Shown here one piece after another: positions 1-10,964 of a stretch of DNA of 64,000 nt (the first letter of the stretch is position 1; each line of letters starts with the position of its first letter). Location of the stretch: contig DASQNC010000073.1 in NCBI GenBank assembly GCA_035645145.1, forward strand, positions 1 to 64,000, in the 5' to 3' direction. The notes under the pieces were generated by a model. That model did no database searches. It saw nothing but the letters and a program-made list of their open reading frames with translations, and was not told the DNA's origin. The position numbers and the translations under genes are program-made. This DNA comes from Azospirillaceae bacterium (GTDB lineage: Bacteria; Pseudomonadota; Alphaproteobacteria; Azospirillales; Azospirillaceae).

Positions 1-156
1 GACGGCGAAGGCGGCGCCGTTGTCGGAGGCATCGGCGACCTGGTAGCCGGTGCTGACGCGCTTCTGAACCTGGGCCAACTCTTGGTTGGTCTTGTTCAAC
101 GTCTGCAGGGCGATGAGGGCGCCCGAGTTCGTATTGACCGAGTTGATGACCGTCAT
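1..156 (-). CDS. fliC: Flagellin, N-terminal fragment (gene runs off the window)
   Basis: The 52 visible codons encode the N-terminal helix of a flagellin, the subunit of the flagellar filament exported through the flagellar type III apparatus. The reading MTVINSVNTNSGALIALQTL followed by an NKTNQELAQVQKRVSTGY-type stretch matches the conserved D0/D1 coiled region that packs the filament core. The start ATG at 156 has a strong Shine-Dalgarno (AGAAGGAGA) just upstream. The rest of the gene lies left of base 1. Family assignment is firm; which flagellin paralogue it is cannot be told from this fragment. Confidence 0.9.
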   Translation of the reverse strand, partial: MTVINSVNTNSGALIALQTLNKTNQELAQVQKRVSTGYQVADASDNGAAFAV

Positions 157-258
157 ATCGTCTCTCCTTCTGAGGGCTTGCCGCGCTTGGCTGCGGCGGA
201 AGGGGCATTTACCCCTATCCCGTCGAAAGGAGTATCACCGTGACATTACACGTTCAAG

Positions 259-274
259 GAGAGATTTATCTCTC
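259..274. repeat. Inverted repeat in the flagellin leader
   Basis: GAGAGAT and ATCTCTC are perfect reverse complements separated by TT. The repeat lies about 100 bp upstream of the flagellin start, in an AT-richer patch between flagellin and methylmalonyl-CoA mutase. It could be an operator, an mRNA leader hairpin or the end of the mutase transcript. No sigma-28 or sigma-54 consensus was recognised nearby. Confidence 0.4.
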
Positions 275-358
275 TAAGTAAATAGCCGCGCGCATCGACG
301 TCGAACACACATCCCTACGCGCGGCCAACCACGGCACTTTGACCCGTTCAACCCGTTC

Positions 359-2518
<2,160 letters not shown>

Positions 2519-2680
2519 AGCTCCCCTCCATGCAAGTACCGCGGCAAAGACCATCCGCCGCCAATACCCTTCATATAGCCGGGCATGCCCGTGGGCGCCA
2601 CGACTGAAGGAAACCGCCGGCTGGACAAGCGCCGATGTTCCGCCGATACATATTGAGGTAGGTAATTTCGTGGACCCCGG

Positions 2681-2998
2681 ATGCCCCACCCCTCCAAGCA
2701 CGGCGCGCAGATTGTCTCGAAGACGGTGATCGTCAACGGCCGAAGCCAGGATCTCGCGCTGGAAGGAATCTATTGGGATGGGCTGGACGCCATCGCGGGG
2801 CGCGAGGGGAAACCCCTGACCGACATCCTGGCGCTCGTCGATGCGCGCCGGCACGGCGAGCCCCTGGAGGACGCCTTGCGCGGCTTCATGAACCGGTACA
2901 ACCGCACAATGGCCGGCGCCGCCCGGCCGGGGGTGGCGGAAGTCGCACCATCGCCGGGGTTCCTGGACGAGGTGCTGACCATTTTCGACGCGCGTTGA
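2681..2998 (+). CDS. Ribbon-helix-helix domain protein
   Basis: Small 105-residue protein read divergently from methylmalonyl-CoA mutase. The central part ([20 protein letters not shown], then [20 protein letters not shown]) matches the ribbon-helix-helix family common in alphaproteobacteria, where a short beta strand is followed by two helices and the protein binds DNA as a dimer. It is probably a transcriptional regulator, but no target is evident; its divergent position makes the mutase promoter one candidate. The start ATG has a weak ribosome-binding site. The C-terminal 25 residues have no recognisable feature. Confidence 0.7.
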   Translation: MPHPSKHGAQIVSKTVIVNGRSQDLALEGIYWDGLDAIAGREGKPLTDILALVDARRHGEPLEDALRGFMNRYNRTMAGAARPGVAEVAPSPGFLDEVLTIFDAR

Positions 2999-3029
2999 CC
3001 GCCCCGGCCGACCCGTTCGGCCCCGCCCG

Positions 3030-3854
3030 TCAGGCCGGCAACGGCAGTCCGGACACGGTCGCCGCCGTCTCGAACGCCGGCCGGGCGAACAGGAAGCCCT
3101 GCTGCAGCCGGATCCCGAGGCGACGAAGCGTCGTTGCCTCCGACACGTCCTCGATCCCCTCGGCCACCAATTCGATCCCCGCGTCGCGGCAGAACCCGAC
3201 CATGGCGGCGACCAGGGCGCACCGGTAGGCGTCCCCCTGGCCGATCCCCCGGATCAGGCTCATGTCCAGCTTGACCACGTCGGGGCGGAGTTCGACCAGC
3301 CTCCGCAACCCGGAAGAGCCCGCCCCGAAGTCATCCAATGCGATCCGGAAGCCCCGTTTCCTGTACGCGTTGACGATGCTGTGCAGATGGGCGGCGTCCT
3401 CCTCCTCGACCTCGGTCACCTCGAGGATGATGCGGTCGAACGGAAACCCCGTCCGCTCCACCGCCGCCAGGGTCGCCTGCAGGCAGGCTTCCGGATCGTT
3501 CACGGCGTTCGGCAGGAAATTGAGGCTCAACGCGCCGGCAAGGCCGAGGCTCCGGGCCAGACCGAGCGCCTTCGTCCGGCAGGCCTGGTCGAAGTCGTGG
3601 AGATCCTCCCGCGTGATCCGTGACAGCACCTCGCCCGCGCCCTGGCCGGCGGTGCCGCGGACCAGAGCCTCGTGGGCGAACACAATCCCCGTGTCCACAT
3701 CCACGATGGGTTGGAAGGCCATGGTGATATCGAAGTCGGTGCGCGCGGCGCGCGTCCGCCCACCCCCGTTTCGGGCCACGTCTCCGGACCTGTTCCGGAA
3801 TAGCGGCCAGGCAGGATGCCCGATGTGCCTCGGCGGTTCCTGGACGTTGGACAT
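3030..3854 (-). CDS. Stand-alone EAL-domain protein (c-di-GMP phosphodiesterase type)
   Basis: A 274-residue protein consisting almost entirely of one EAL domain, which hydrolyses cyclic di-GMP to pGpG. Metal- and substrate-binding motifs appear intact: [34 protein letters not shown] and a terminal QGFLFARP. No GGDEF, PAS or membrane segment precedes it, only about 45 polar residues, so it is probably cytosolic and controlled at the level of expression or by partners. The ATG at 3854 was preferred over an upstream TTG because AAAGGA is well spaced before it. Catalytic activity is inferred from the motif set. Confidence 0.85.
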   Translation of the reverse strand: MSNVQEPPRHIGHPAWPLFRNRSGDVARNGGGRTRAARTDFDITMAFQPIVDVDTGIVFAHEALVRGTAGQGAGEVLSRITREDLHDFDQACRTKALGLARSLGLAGALSLNFLPNAVNDPEACLQATLAAVERTGFPFDRIILEVTEVEEEDAAHLHSIVNAYRKRGFRIALDDFGAGSSGLRRLVELRPDVVKLDMSLIRGIGQGDAYRCALVAAMVGFCRDAGIELVAEGIEDVSEATTLRRLGIRLQQGFLFARPAFETAATVSGLPLPA

Positions 3855-4244
3855 GGCGTCAATCCTTTCCAAGGACCGCGGACGCGCGGCCGATCCACAG
3901 AACAGCCATGAGCGGCCGCATTGCCGCGTTCCTGGTGGTCGAACTTTCCAACATCCGAGGCCTGCGCCCTTGCCGGACCGAATGTGTTAGAGCCTATACA
4001 AACAGTTAGGACCGGCAAGCCGCATAGGCCCAAAATTGTAGCCACCATCGGGACCTAATCTCCCGAACGGATCACCGGCCCCTTGTCATAGGCCTTTCGA
4101 GAAGCGGCCCCTCCATCCTGAGCAACCCTCCCCCGCCCGGTTGCGGCCGGACCGCGGCCGGGCCATGCTTCGGGCCTGCCTTGCCATGCCGCGCCCGGTG
4201 GCCCGCCCATGCCGGATGCGGGCCCAGCCATACGGACCGATCCC
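3855..4244. other. Intergenic region between EAL gene and kynU
   Basis: No coding sequence was recognised between these divergent genes. The stretch around 3985-4045 is clearly AT-richer than its surroundings and is the likeliest site for the outward promoters, but no element good enough to name was found. Confidence 0.4.
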
Positions 4245-5483
4245 ATGCACCTTGACCGCCGATACGCCCAGGATCTCGATGCGGCCGATCCGCTGGCACC
4301 GTTCCGCGACCGCTTCGACCTGCCCGCCGGGACCATCTACCTGGACGGCAATTCCCTGGGCCCCTTGCCGAAGGCCACCGCGGACCGGGTGGCCCAGGTG
4401 GTCCGGCAGCAGTGGGGCCGCGACCTGATCGCCAGCTGGAACACCCACGACTGGATCAACATGGCCCAGCGGATCGGCGACAAGATCGGCCGGCTGGTGG
4501 GGGCGGCACCGGGCGAAGTGTTGGCGGGAGACAGCACGTCGGTGAACCTGTTCAAGCTCGTGGCCGGCGCCCTGGCCTTGCGTCCGGGCCGGCGGGTGGT
4601 GCTGTCGGACACCGGCAATTTCCCCACCGACCTCTACATGGTCCAGGGCCTGTCCCGCCTGCTGGAGGGGCGCTGCGAGCTGCGGCTGGTGGACGAAGCG
4701 GCGGTGGCCGACGCCGTGGACGCCAACACCGCCCTTGTGATGCTGACCGAGGTCAACTACCGCACCGGCCGCCGGCACGACATGGCGGACATCACCCGCG
4801 CGGCCCAGGCCAAGGGGGCACTCGTCCTATGGGACCTGGCCCATTCCGCCGGCGCGTTCCCGGTGGACCTGAACGGCTGCAACGCCGATTTCGCGGTTGG
4901 CTGCGGGTACAAGTACCTGAACGGCGGCCCCGGCGCGCCGGCCTTCCTGTTCGTGGCCAAGCGGTGGCAGGACGCCATGCGCTCGCCGCTCTCCGGCTGG
5001 CTCGGCCATGAAGCCCCCTTCGCCTTCGACCTGGCCTACCGGCCCGGCGAAGGCATCCGCCGGCAGCAGTGCGGCACCCCGCCCATCCTGTCGCTGGCGG
5101 CCCTGGAGGTGGGCGTCGACCTGATGCTGGAGGCCGACATGGCCGAGATCCGGCGCAAGTCGCAGGCCATGACCGACCTGTTCATCGCCGGCGTCCGGCA
5201 GGAGTGCGCCGGCTTCGGGTTCGAAATCGCCACACCGGCCGCGCACGCCGCCCGCGGCAGCCAGGTCAGCCTGCGCCATCCGGAAGGCTATGCCATCATG
5301 CAGGCGCTGATCCGCCGTGGCGTGGTGGGCGATTTCCGTGCCCCCGACATTCTGCGCTTCGGCTTCACGCCGCTGACGCTCCGCTACGCGGAGGTCTGGG
5401 ACGCGGTGCAGGTCCTGAAGGACGTGATGGCGACTGCCGCCTGGGACCGCGACGAGCTGCGGCAGCGGGCCTTGGTGACCTGA
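4245..5483 (+). CDS. kynU: Kynureninase
   Basis: PLP-dependent hydrolase cleaving kynurenine to anthranilate and alanine in aerobic tryptophan breakdown. The 412-residue frame from the ATG at 4245 matches the family length; an in-frame ATG at 4209 would add 12 residues. The N-terminal [15 protein letters not shown] motif is typical. The PLP-binding region includes [13 protein letters not shown], and the Schiff-base lysine sits in [12 protein letters not shown]. Downstream, [14 protein letters not shown] is the usual C-terminal signature. It leads a short run with a YbjQ and an OsmC gene. A possible partner, an arylformamidase-like protein, is encoded at 34799-35650; tryptophan dioxygenase is not in the window. 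Confidence 0.95.
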   Translation: MHLDRRYAQDLDAADPLAPFRDRFDLPAGTIYLDGNSLGPLPKATADRVAQVVRQQWGRDLIASWNTHDWINMAQRIGDKIGRLVGAAPGEVLAGDSTSVNLFKLVAGALALRPGRRVVLSDTGNFPTDLYMVQGLSRLLEGRCELRLVDEAAVADAVDANTALVMLTEVNYRTGRRHDMADITRAAQAKGALVLWDLAHSAGAFPVDLNGCNADFAVGCGYKYLNGGPGAPAFLFVAKRWQDAMRSPLSGWLGHEAPFAFDLAYRPGEGIRRQQCGTPPILSLAALEVGVDLMLEADMAEIRRKSQAMTDLFIAGVRQECAGFGFEIATPAAHAARGSQVSLRHPEGYAIMQALIRRGVVGDFRAPDILRFGFTPLTLRYAEVWDAVQVLKDVMATAAWDRDELRQRALVT

Positions 5484-5506
5484 TACCCGGCAATGGGAGG
5501 ACGAGC

Positions 5507-5827
5507 ATGATCGTGACCACCACCTCCACCATCGAGGGACGCCGGATCACCGCCTATCTCGGCATCGTCAGCGGCGAAGCGATCATGGGCGCCAATGTGT
5601 TCCGGGACTTCTTCGCCTCCATCCGCGACATCGTCGGCGGCCGCTCGGGTTCGTACGAATCCGTGCTGCGCCAGGGCAAGGACGAGGCGATGCGGGAGAT
5701 GCTGGAGGAAGCGCACGCCCTGGGCGCCGACGCCGTCGTCGGAATCGACCTGGATTACGAGAGCGTGGGATCGAACGGGTCCATGCTGCTGGTCTCGGCC
5801 AGCGGCACGGCCGTCCGGCTCGGCTGA
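5507..5827 (+). CDS. YbjQ/UPF0145 family protein
   Basis: A 106-residue protein of the heavy-metal-binding YbjQ family, at its usual length. Visible features are the N-terminal [20 protein letters not shown] segment, a central [17 protein letters not shown] helix, and the [15 protein letters not shown] motif. These proteins form homopentamers; their biochemical role is unproven and metal binding is only a database label. The gene starts 23 bp after kynU behind GGGAGGACGAGC and is probably co-transcribed with kynU and osmC. No functional link to tryptophan breakdown is apparent. Confidence 0.85.
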   Translation: MIVTTTSTIEGRRITAYLGIVSGEAIMGANVFRDFFASIRDIVGGRSGSYESVLRQGKDEAMREMLEEAHALGADAVVGIDLDYESVGSNGSMLLVSASGTAVRLG

Positions 5828-5851
5828 GCCCCCCGCACTTCGGAGGGCCGC

Positions 5852-6304
5852 ATGCCCGACCTGTCCCGGATCCCGCCGAAAACCGAAGCCCATGCCGCCA
5901 CCGTCGCGGAGGCCGGTCCCGCCCGGTTCGCCCAAACCGTCACGGCCCGACGCCACACCCTGACCGCCGACGAACCCGGGGCATTCGGCGGCGGGGACAC
6001 CGGCCCGTCACCCTACGAGCTGCTGCTGGCCGGCCTCGGCGCCTGCACGTCCATGACCGTACGCATGTACGCCGACCGCAAGGGCTGGCCCCTGGACGGC
6101 GTACATGTCGATCTGAAGCACGAGAAGGTGCCGGCCCCCGGCGGTGGCGGCCGCATCGACCGCTTCCGCCGCACCCTGCGCTTCGACGGTCCCCTGGACG
6201 CGGCGCAGCGCGCCCGGCTGCTGGAGATCGCCAATGCATGTCCCGTGCACAGGACCCTGCACCAGGGCACGAACGAAGTGGTGACCATGCTGGCGGAAGA
6301 CTGA
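5852..6304 (+). CDS. OsmC-family peroxiredoxin-like protein
   Basis: A 150-residue OsmC/Ohr-fold protein. These homodimers reduce organic hydroperoxides with two cysteines. Both reactive positions are visible: the Cys of [15 protein letters not shown] and the Cys of [26 protein letters not shown] is the family N-terminal signature. The gene lies 24 bp after the ybjQ stop with GGAGG upstream, so it closes the kynU run. It is shorter than the fused OsmC-hydrolase proteins. Which subgroup it belongs to (OsmC, Ohr or YhfA-like) is not resolved, so no symbol is given. Confidence 0.88.
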   Translation: MPDLSRIPPKTEAHAATVAEAGPARFAQTVTARRHTLTADEPGAFGGGDTGPSPYELLLAGLGACTSMTVRMYADRKGWPLDGVHVDLKHEKVPAPGGGGRIDRFRRTLRFDGPLDAAQRARLLEIANACPVHRTLHQGTNEVVTMLAED

Positions 6305-6320
6305 GCCGCACCGGCCCCGG

Positions 6321-6719
6321 TCAGAGACGCAAGGGGGGGTGGCCGGATGGGGGATCGCGCGACAGGCCGCGTTCGGCCAGCGCATCCAAGTACCGCTGCC
6401 AGATCTCGTCCTGCCGTTCGCCCAGCTCGTACAGGTAGGACCAGGTGAAGATCCCGGTGTCGTGGCCGTCGTCGAACAGCAGCCGCACGGCATAGCTGCC
6501 CACCGGCTCCACGCCGCGGATGCCGACGTCGCGTTTGCCCGCGACGATGCGTTTCTGCTTTCCGCCGTGGCCCTGCACCTCGGCCGACGGGCTTTCCACG
6601 CGCAGGAGTTCGGCCAGCAGGCGGAACGTGCGCCCGTCGTCGAAGGCCACCTCAAGCCGGCGTTCGGCCGCCTTCAAGCGGATTTCCACCGGCCAGCGGC
6701 CAGCCCCTTCGCAGGTCAT
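6321..6719 (-). CDS. DUF971 protein (gamma-butyrobetaine hydroxylase-like N-terminal domain)
   Basis: A 132-residue protein made of one DUF971 domain, the small fold also found at the N terminus of gamma-butyrobetaine dioxygenases. Diagnostic stretches are RRLEVAFDDGRTFRLLAELLRV, IRGVEPVGSYAVRLLFDDGHDTGIFTWSYLYELG (read in two parts) and QRYLDAL. Stand-alone DUF971 proteins have been associated with iron-sulfur cluster metabolism, but no activity is established. The ATG at 6719 gives the expected domain start. The gene is last in a minus-strand run with Trm112, LON-domain and thioredoxin genes, 7 bp after Trm112, which suggests co-transcription. Confidence 0.82.
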   Translation of the reverse strand: MTCEGAGRWPVEIRLKAAERRLEVAFDDGRTFRLLAELLRVESPSAEVQGHGGKQKRIVAGKRDVGIRGVEPVGSYAVRLLFDDGHDTGIFTWSYLYELGERQDEIWQRYLDALAERGLSRDPPSGHPPLRL

Positions 6720-6726
6720 CGGAGCC

Positions 6727-6939
6727 TCAGGGGTCCAGACGGCGGGCCTCGTCCACCAGCATGATGGGGATGCCGTCGCGGATGGGATAGGCAAGGCCGG
6801 CCTTGTCGCTGATCAGCTCCTGGCGCTGCGCATCGTAGCGCAACGGCCCCTTGCTGAGCGGGCACACCAGGATCTCCAGCAGCTTGGGATCGACCTTGTG
6901 GCCGCCCGGGCTGGGGGCGGCGGAGTTGGTCTCGTCCAT
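6727..6939 (-). CDS. Trm112/YcaR family small protein
   Basis: A 70-residue zinc-ribbon-like protein. The core [21 protein letters not shown] followed by [20 protein letters not shown] is the standard bacterial Trm112/YcaR signature. In eukaryotes Trm112 activates several methyltransferases; a comparable partner role is assumed but little tested in bacteria. Only one cysteine of the zinc motif remains (CPLSKGPL instead of CPxCKGPL), as is common in alphaproteobacteria. The ATG at 6939 is preferred over a start 36 bp upstream because it matches family length. Confidence 0.85.
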   Translation of the reverse strand: MDETNSAAPSPGGHKVDPKLLEILVCPLSKGPLRYDAQRQELISDKAGLAYPIRDGIPIMLVDEARRLDP

Positions 6940-7003
6940 TCGTCCTCGGCCTTTCGAACCGTCCAGTCCATCCACGGGCCACCGGCCGATCGCCGGCGGA
7001 CCC

Positions 7004-7669
7004 TCAGTTCGGCAGTGCGCCGTCGGTGGCGGCCCCCCGGACCACCGCCATTTCCATCAGCGCGATCAGCAATTCCGCCCGCCCACCAGGATCCGGCGCC
7101 TCGAGAAGCAATTGCTTCTCGTCAGGCGCGAACGGGCAGATCATGGCGAGCAGCGTGACCAGCTTCCCGTCCGGCGTCGCCTCGATCGCCGCCCAATCGG
7201 CGGAGATCTGCTGGAGCTTGAAGTAACCCCGCAGCGCGTTCAAGAGCCGAGACCGGTCGACATCGCAGGGCGGCTCGCCACCGCAATCCGCCCGGAACCG
7301 GTCCCAAACCGGCACCACACGCCGGTAGCCGCGCACCTGGGGCAGCTCCTCGCCCACCTGGAACCGGCAGACACCGGTCAGGGTGATGAGATAGCGGCCA
7401 TCCTCGGTTTCGGCGAAACGGGTGATCCGGCCGGCGCACCCGACGCCGTGGACCGGCGGGCTCAAGCCCACATGGCCGGGATCCGACGGCTGGATCATGC
7501 CGACCAGCCGGTCGCCGCGCAGGGCATCGTCCACCATGGCGAGGTAGCGCGGTTCGTAGACGTTGAGCGGCAGCTTTCCCTGGGGCAGCAACAGGACCCC
7601 GGCCAGCGGGAAGATCGGGATCGTCCCCGGCAACCTTTCAAAGGGTATGTCGAACGGCGTCCTGTCCAT
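7004..7669 (-). CDS. LON peptidase substrate-binding domain protein
   Basis: A 221-residue protein equal to the N-terminal substrate-recognition domain of Lon protease, without the AAA+ ATPase or serine-lysine peptidase. [20 protein letters not shown] followed by [14 protein letters not shown] is the signature, and [20 protein letters not shown] forms the second half. It probably binds unfolded or hydrophobic segments. It sits between the CnoX-like chaperedoxin and Trm112, an arrangement repeated in many alphaproteobacteria and consistent with a protein-quality role. The ATG at 7669 lies just after a GC-rich leader, 95 bp after the thioredoxin stop. Confidence 0.88.
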   Translation of the reverse strand: MDRTPFDIPFERLPGTIPIFPLAGVLLLPQGKLPLNVYEPRYLAMVDDALRGDRLVGMIQPSDPGHVGLSPPVHGVGCAGRITRFAETEDGRYLITLTGVCRFQVGEELPQVRGYRRVVPVWDRFRADCGGEPPCDVDRSRLLNALRGYFKLQQISADWAAIEATPDGKLVTLLAMICPFAPDEKQLLLEAPDPGGRAELLIALMEMAVVRGAATDGALPN

Positions 7670-7764
7670 GGGAATGACATAGGGCGTGCCGCCCCCGTGC
7701 CCAGAGGGGCCCTGCCCCCCTGTAGCCGCCCCACGCCCAATGGACGCGGGGCGGTCGCAGGACC

Positions 7765-8688
7765 TCAGCTGAACAGGATGGACGACAGGCGGCGACGGCC
7801 CTGGATCGTCAGCTTGTCGGTCGGACCGAAGGCCTCGAACAGCTTGACCAACTGCTTGCGCGCGGCCTGCTCGTTCCACTCCCGGTCGCGCTTCACCAGC
7901 TCCAGCAGCTCGTCCACCGCCGCCTCGCGCTGACCGGCCGCGACCAGGGCCATGGCGAGATCCAGGCGTGCCTGGTGGTCGTTCGGGTCCTTGGCCAGAC
8001 GCGCCTTGAGTTCGGCCGGCGAGCCGGCACCGGCGGCCTGGGACAGGAGGTCCAGCGACGCCTTGACCGAGACGATCTCGGCGTGGGCCGCGATCTCCTT
8101 CGGGGCCTGATCGATCATGGCCTTGGCCTGGTCGGTCTGGCCGGCCGCCATCAGGCAGCGCGCCAGGCCGGCGAAGGCGGCGGCGTTGGTCGGGTCGACC
8201 TCCATGATCTGCGAGAACAACTCGCTCGCGGACTGGGGGTCCCCCTGCTCCAGAAGCTGCTTGGCTTCGGTCAGCGCGGCCTCGATGTCCTCGGCCCCCG
8301 GCGGGCCGCCGGCAAGCTGCACCAGCCGGTCCACCCAGACCTTGATCTGCGATTCGGGCAGGGCGCCCACGAACGCGTCCACCGGCCGGCCCTGGAAGAA
8401 GGCGTAGACGGCGGGGATGGACTGCACCCGCAGCTGGCCGGCGACGGCCGGGTTCTCGTCGATGTTGATCTTCACCAGCTTGACGGCGCCGCGCGCGCCC
8501 TTGACCACCTTTTCGATGGCCGGGCCCAGCTGCTTGCACGGGCCGCACCACGGCGCCCAGAAGTCCACGATCACCGGGACGGTGCGCGAGGCCTCCATGA
8601 CGTCGGTCATGAAGCTGCGGTCGGTGCCGTCCTTGATCAGGTCGGCCGGAACGTTGTTGGCGGCGGCTTGGACGTTCAGCATGGTCAT
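7765..8688 (-). CDS. cnoX: Thioredoxin-TPR chaperedoxin (CnoX/YbbN type)
   Basis: A 307-residue cytosolic protein with a thioredoxin domain (about residues 25-130) followed by TPR-like helices (about 135-290). This is the layout of CnoX, which protects proteins from chlorine and oxidative damage and hands them to GroEL. The active site reads FWAPWCGPCKQLGP, so both redox cysteines are present. E. coli CnoX has lost this motif; the Caulobacter form keeps it. The C-terminal AAGQREAAVDELLELVKRDR and RRRLSSILFS segments are family-typical. Two in-frame ATG codons (8688, 8682) compete as start. Confidence 0.9.
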   Translation of the reverse strand: MTMLNVQAAANNVPADLIKDGTDRSFMTDVMEASRTVPVIVDFWAPWCGPCKQLGPAIEKVVKGARGAVKLVKINIDENPAVAGQLRVQSIPAVYAFFQGRPVDAFVGALPESQIKVWVDRLVQLAGGPPGAEDIEAALTEAKQLLEQGDPQSASELFSQIMEVDPTNAAAFAGLARCLMAAGQTDQAKAMIDQAPKEIAAHAEIVSVKASLDLLSQAAGAGSPAELKARLAKDPNDHQARLDLAMALVAAGQREAAVDELLELVKRDREWNEQAARKQLVKLFEAFGPTDKLTIQGRRRLSSILFS

Positions 8689-8809
8689 GGGGCACTTCCG
8701 AATCTGGCTGCGGCTTTAGATGATCCCGGCCGGCACCCGCTGCAACCCGTCGCGGCGCGAGTCGCCCGCCCCTCTCCCAACGAGTGGGCCAATGGGTGGG
8801 ACTGGGGTT

Positions 8810-9364
8810 TCACGCCAGCCTGGGCAGATCGACAACAAGCGGCGAATGCCCGCAGGCGCGGACGAAGGACAGCAGCCCTTCGGCCGGCAGGGCCGTGGTC
8901 ATGGTGTTGGTCAGCGGATGGTAGTGCAGCGGGTCGTGGGCCAGCATCCCGCGTTCCAGCACCACCCTCACCTGTTGTGTGCGGTCGTTCACCAGGGCGA
9001 AGGGCGTCACCGAGCCCGGCCGCACGCCCAGCACCTCGAACAGCCGTTCCGGTTTGCCGAAGGACAATCGCGCGGAACCGATGACGTCGGGCAGGCGCTT
9101 CAGGTCCACCCGCGTGTCCTCCAGCGCAACCACCAGCCACAACTGCCCTTTGGCGTCCTTCAGGAACAGGTTCTTGCAGTGGCCGCCCGGCAGGTCCCCG
9201 CGCAGTGCCTTGGCCTCCTCGACCGTGTGCAGCGGCGGATGGGAGACGGTGCGGGTGGGAATCCCCAACGCCGCGAGCCGGTCCAGAAGCGCCTGCGGGC
9301 TGGTCGGCAGGCCCGCGGCATCGGCGGGCATGGCGGCGGAGTGCGGGTGCGCGATCTCGGTCAT
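8810..9364 (-). CDS. ProX-type prolyl-tRNA deacylase (YbaK/EbsC family)
   Basis: A 184-residue free-standing editing protein of the YbaK/INS superfamily that hydrolyses mischarged Ala-tRNA(Pro). Seen features are the LGIPTRTVSHPPLHTVEEAK N-terminal strand-helix, HCKNLFLKDAKGQLWL with the conserved catalytic-region lysine, and GVRPGSVTPFALVND near the middle. The length suits ProXp-ala/PrdX rather than the larger bacterial INS insertion of ProRS. Start at 9364 (ATG) fits the family; an upstream ATG at 9463 adds arginine-rich residues unlike it. It is a single gene with no obvious operon. Confidence 0.87.
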   Translation of the reverse strand: MTEIAHPHSAAMPADAAGLPTSPQALLDRLAALGIPTRTVSHPPLHTVEEAKALRGDLPGGHCKNLFLKDAKGQLWLVVALEDTRVDLKRLPDVIGSARLSFGKPERLFEVLGVRPGSVTPFALVNDRTQQVRVVLERGMLAHDPLHYHPLTNTMTTALPAEGLLSFVRACGHSPLVVDLPRLA

Positions 9365-9532
9365 GGTGGCGGGAAGTCGTAGACGGTGGCCGTGGCCGGG
9401 GCAAGCCGGGGAGCGTCGGGCGGGGTCTCCGACATCCATTTCGCGGCGGGTGAAAAAAGCCACTTGCGGTACGCCCGCGGATCGTTATATTCCGCGCTCA
9501 CCGACGGGGCGCGCCCCGGACCGGTACGGAGC

Positions 9533-9607
9533 GCGGGCGTAGCTCAGGGGTAGAGCACAACCTTGCCAAGGTTGGGGTCGAGGGTTCGAATCCCTTCGCC
9601 CGCTCCA
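9533..9607 (+). tRNA. tRNA-Gly (anticodon GCC)
   Basis: A full cloverleaf can be drawn: acceptor GCGGGCG/CGCCCGC, D arm GCTC/GAGC, anticodon stem CAACC/GGTTG with loop TTGCCAA (anticodon GCC), and T arm GAGGG/CCCTT with TTCGAAT loop. The discriminator is T and the 3' CCA is encoded. It reads GGC and GGT glycine codons. A short variable loop (GGGTC) is normal. A strong terminator follows at once. Confidence 0.97.
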
Positions 9608-9624
9608 GTATCGAGACAGGTTTT

Positions 9625-9662
9625 GCGAAAGGGCCGGGTTCATCCCCGGCCCTTTCGCGTTT
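9625..9662 (+). terminator. Rho-independent terminator after tRNA-Gly
   Basis: GCGAAAGGGCCGGG (9625-9638) pairs perfectly with CCCGGCCCTTTCGC (9645-9658) around a 6-nt loop, a 14-bp stem. A short T run follows and another precedes it, so it may work in both directions. It separates the tRNA from the exported-protein gene. Confidence 0.85.
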
Positions 9663-9701
9663 CCGGGATTACCCCACCCTTGTCGGCAATCCGGGGGCAC
9701 T

Positions 9702-10956
9702 GTGCATCCGGTCCGGTTATCCCTGTTCCTGGCCTTGTTTCTTCTGCCCGGCACCGCTTTGGCCGGAAGCGCCGACCCGTGCGCCGGACGGGAGCGTTGC
9801 TCGGTCGTCCAGGTGCACGATGCCGGAACCGATTCGCGGGGCAACCGGCTGGCGGTGGTCGAAGCCTGGATCGCGAACCCGCCCGAAGCGGATGCGGACA
9901 ATCAGTGCCGGGACGGGGCGGATCCGCCCGGCGGACAGGAATACTGGCTGAAGACCACGACGCCCACGGGCGCCGTGACACTCGCCGAACGCCCGCTCCG
10001 GGCATTGTGCGACACCGGCCGCCCGGGGGCCGGGATCGGCGGGCATATGGTCGAGATCCAATCCAACCGCCTGAACCACAAGGAAATGGGCGGCACCTCG
10101 CACCGGTGGGAACTCGACCGCAGCTATCGCCTCTCCCCCTTCCAGCCTTTGGCCTGGGGGGAATGCTTCCACCGCCATATGGACGTCGGCGCTTCGTCAC
10201 TGGTGGCCACGGTCGAGCCCCTTGAAATCCGGTTCTGGGATGAACCCGAAGACGAGCCCGAGGATGGGAACGACCTCGTCGGCTGCCCCAACCGGTACGG
10301 CAAGCCGCACACCCTTCTCGGGCTTCCCATCGTGTCGCTGCGCACGGAGGTGGCCGCGGGAACGGTGATCGGAACCTGCGGGACGGAGATCACCGCGGAC
10401 AAGGGCTTCGCCGCACGGGGGGCCTCCGGCGGATCCTCGTTCAAAGCCGTGCTCGTCGAGGACGGAAGCCTGCTCGTCCAAGTTTCACGATCCGGATCGG
10501 ATGGCCGTGGCCGCAACGTCCAGGGTCGCCGCAGGCCACCTGGAGGTCTGGACCCATACCGGAAAGACCACCCGGATCGGAGTGAGCCTGCGGGACGGGG
10601 CTGTGCACACCAGTTGCGGAAACCCCATCCGGCCAAGGGTCAGCCGCTGGGATGCCCATGATGAGCGGGGGCGGCCGGTGACCCTGCTGCATTTGCGGTG
10701 GCCCTCGGCGGAGGCGGTCTTCGGAAGCCGCCGTTGGGATCCCGCCATGAGCCTCGTTTACGCCGAGGGCCGGAACGGGCAGGCGCCCCACCGGATGCTC
10801 GCCACCTCACCTGTGGATGCCGAGTCGGCGGAGGCCGGTGAGAGGAGCACGCTCGGCCCCACGAAGATCATGCCGGTCGCCTGCGCGATCGAAAACGGCG
10901 TTCTGACGATCACCGAAATCCTCCCATTCGAGTCCCCAACCAAACCGCTTCCCTGA
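9702..10956 (+). pseudogene. Exported protein gene, interrupted by an apparent frameshift
   Basis: The gene begins with a convincing signal peptide (HPVRLSLFLALFLLPGTALA, cleaved near AGSADPC). Frame 1 is protein-like to about 10478 (...EDGSLLV), then turns into Arg/Gly/Pro-rich out-of-frame sequence until a stop at 10661. From about 10480 a second frame carries the plausible continuation KFHDPDRMAVAATSRV, HLEVWTHTGKTTRIGV and RWPSAEAVFGSRRWDP, ending at 10956. Skipping the single C at 10479 joins them into one protein of roughly 417 residues. Several cysteine pairs suggest an oxidised secreted or periplasmic protein. I do not recognise the family. Either this is a genuine one-base insertion or a sequencing error. 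Confidence 0.65.
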
Positions 10957-10964
10957 CCGCCACC

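Noticed and set aside
2519-2854. Upstream extension of the methylmalonyl-CoA mutase frame
   Set aside because: It would overlap the divergent ribbon-helix-helix gene, and its residues do not match the mutase N terminus; GTG at 2518 has a strong ribosome-binding site.
8739-8800. Possible dispersed repeat between CnoX and ProX genes
   Set aside because: The stretch with CCCCTCTCCC and GTGGGACTGGGG looks repeat-like but shows no clear stem; it cannot be supported from one copy.
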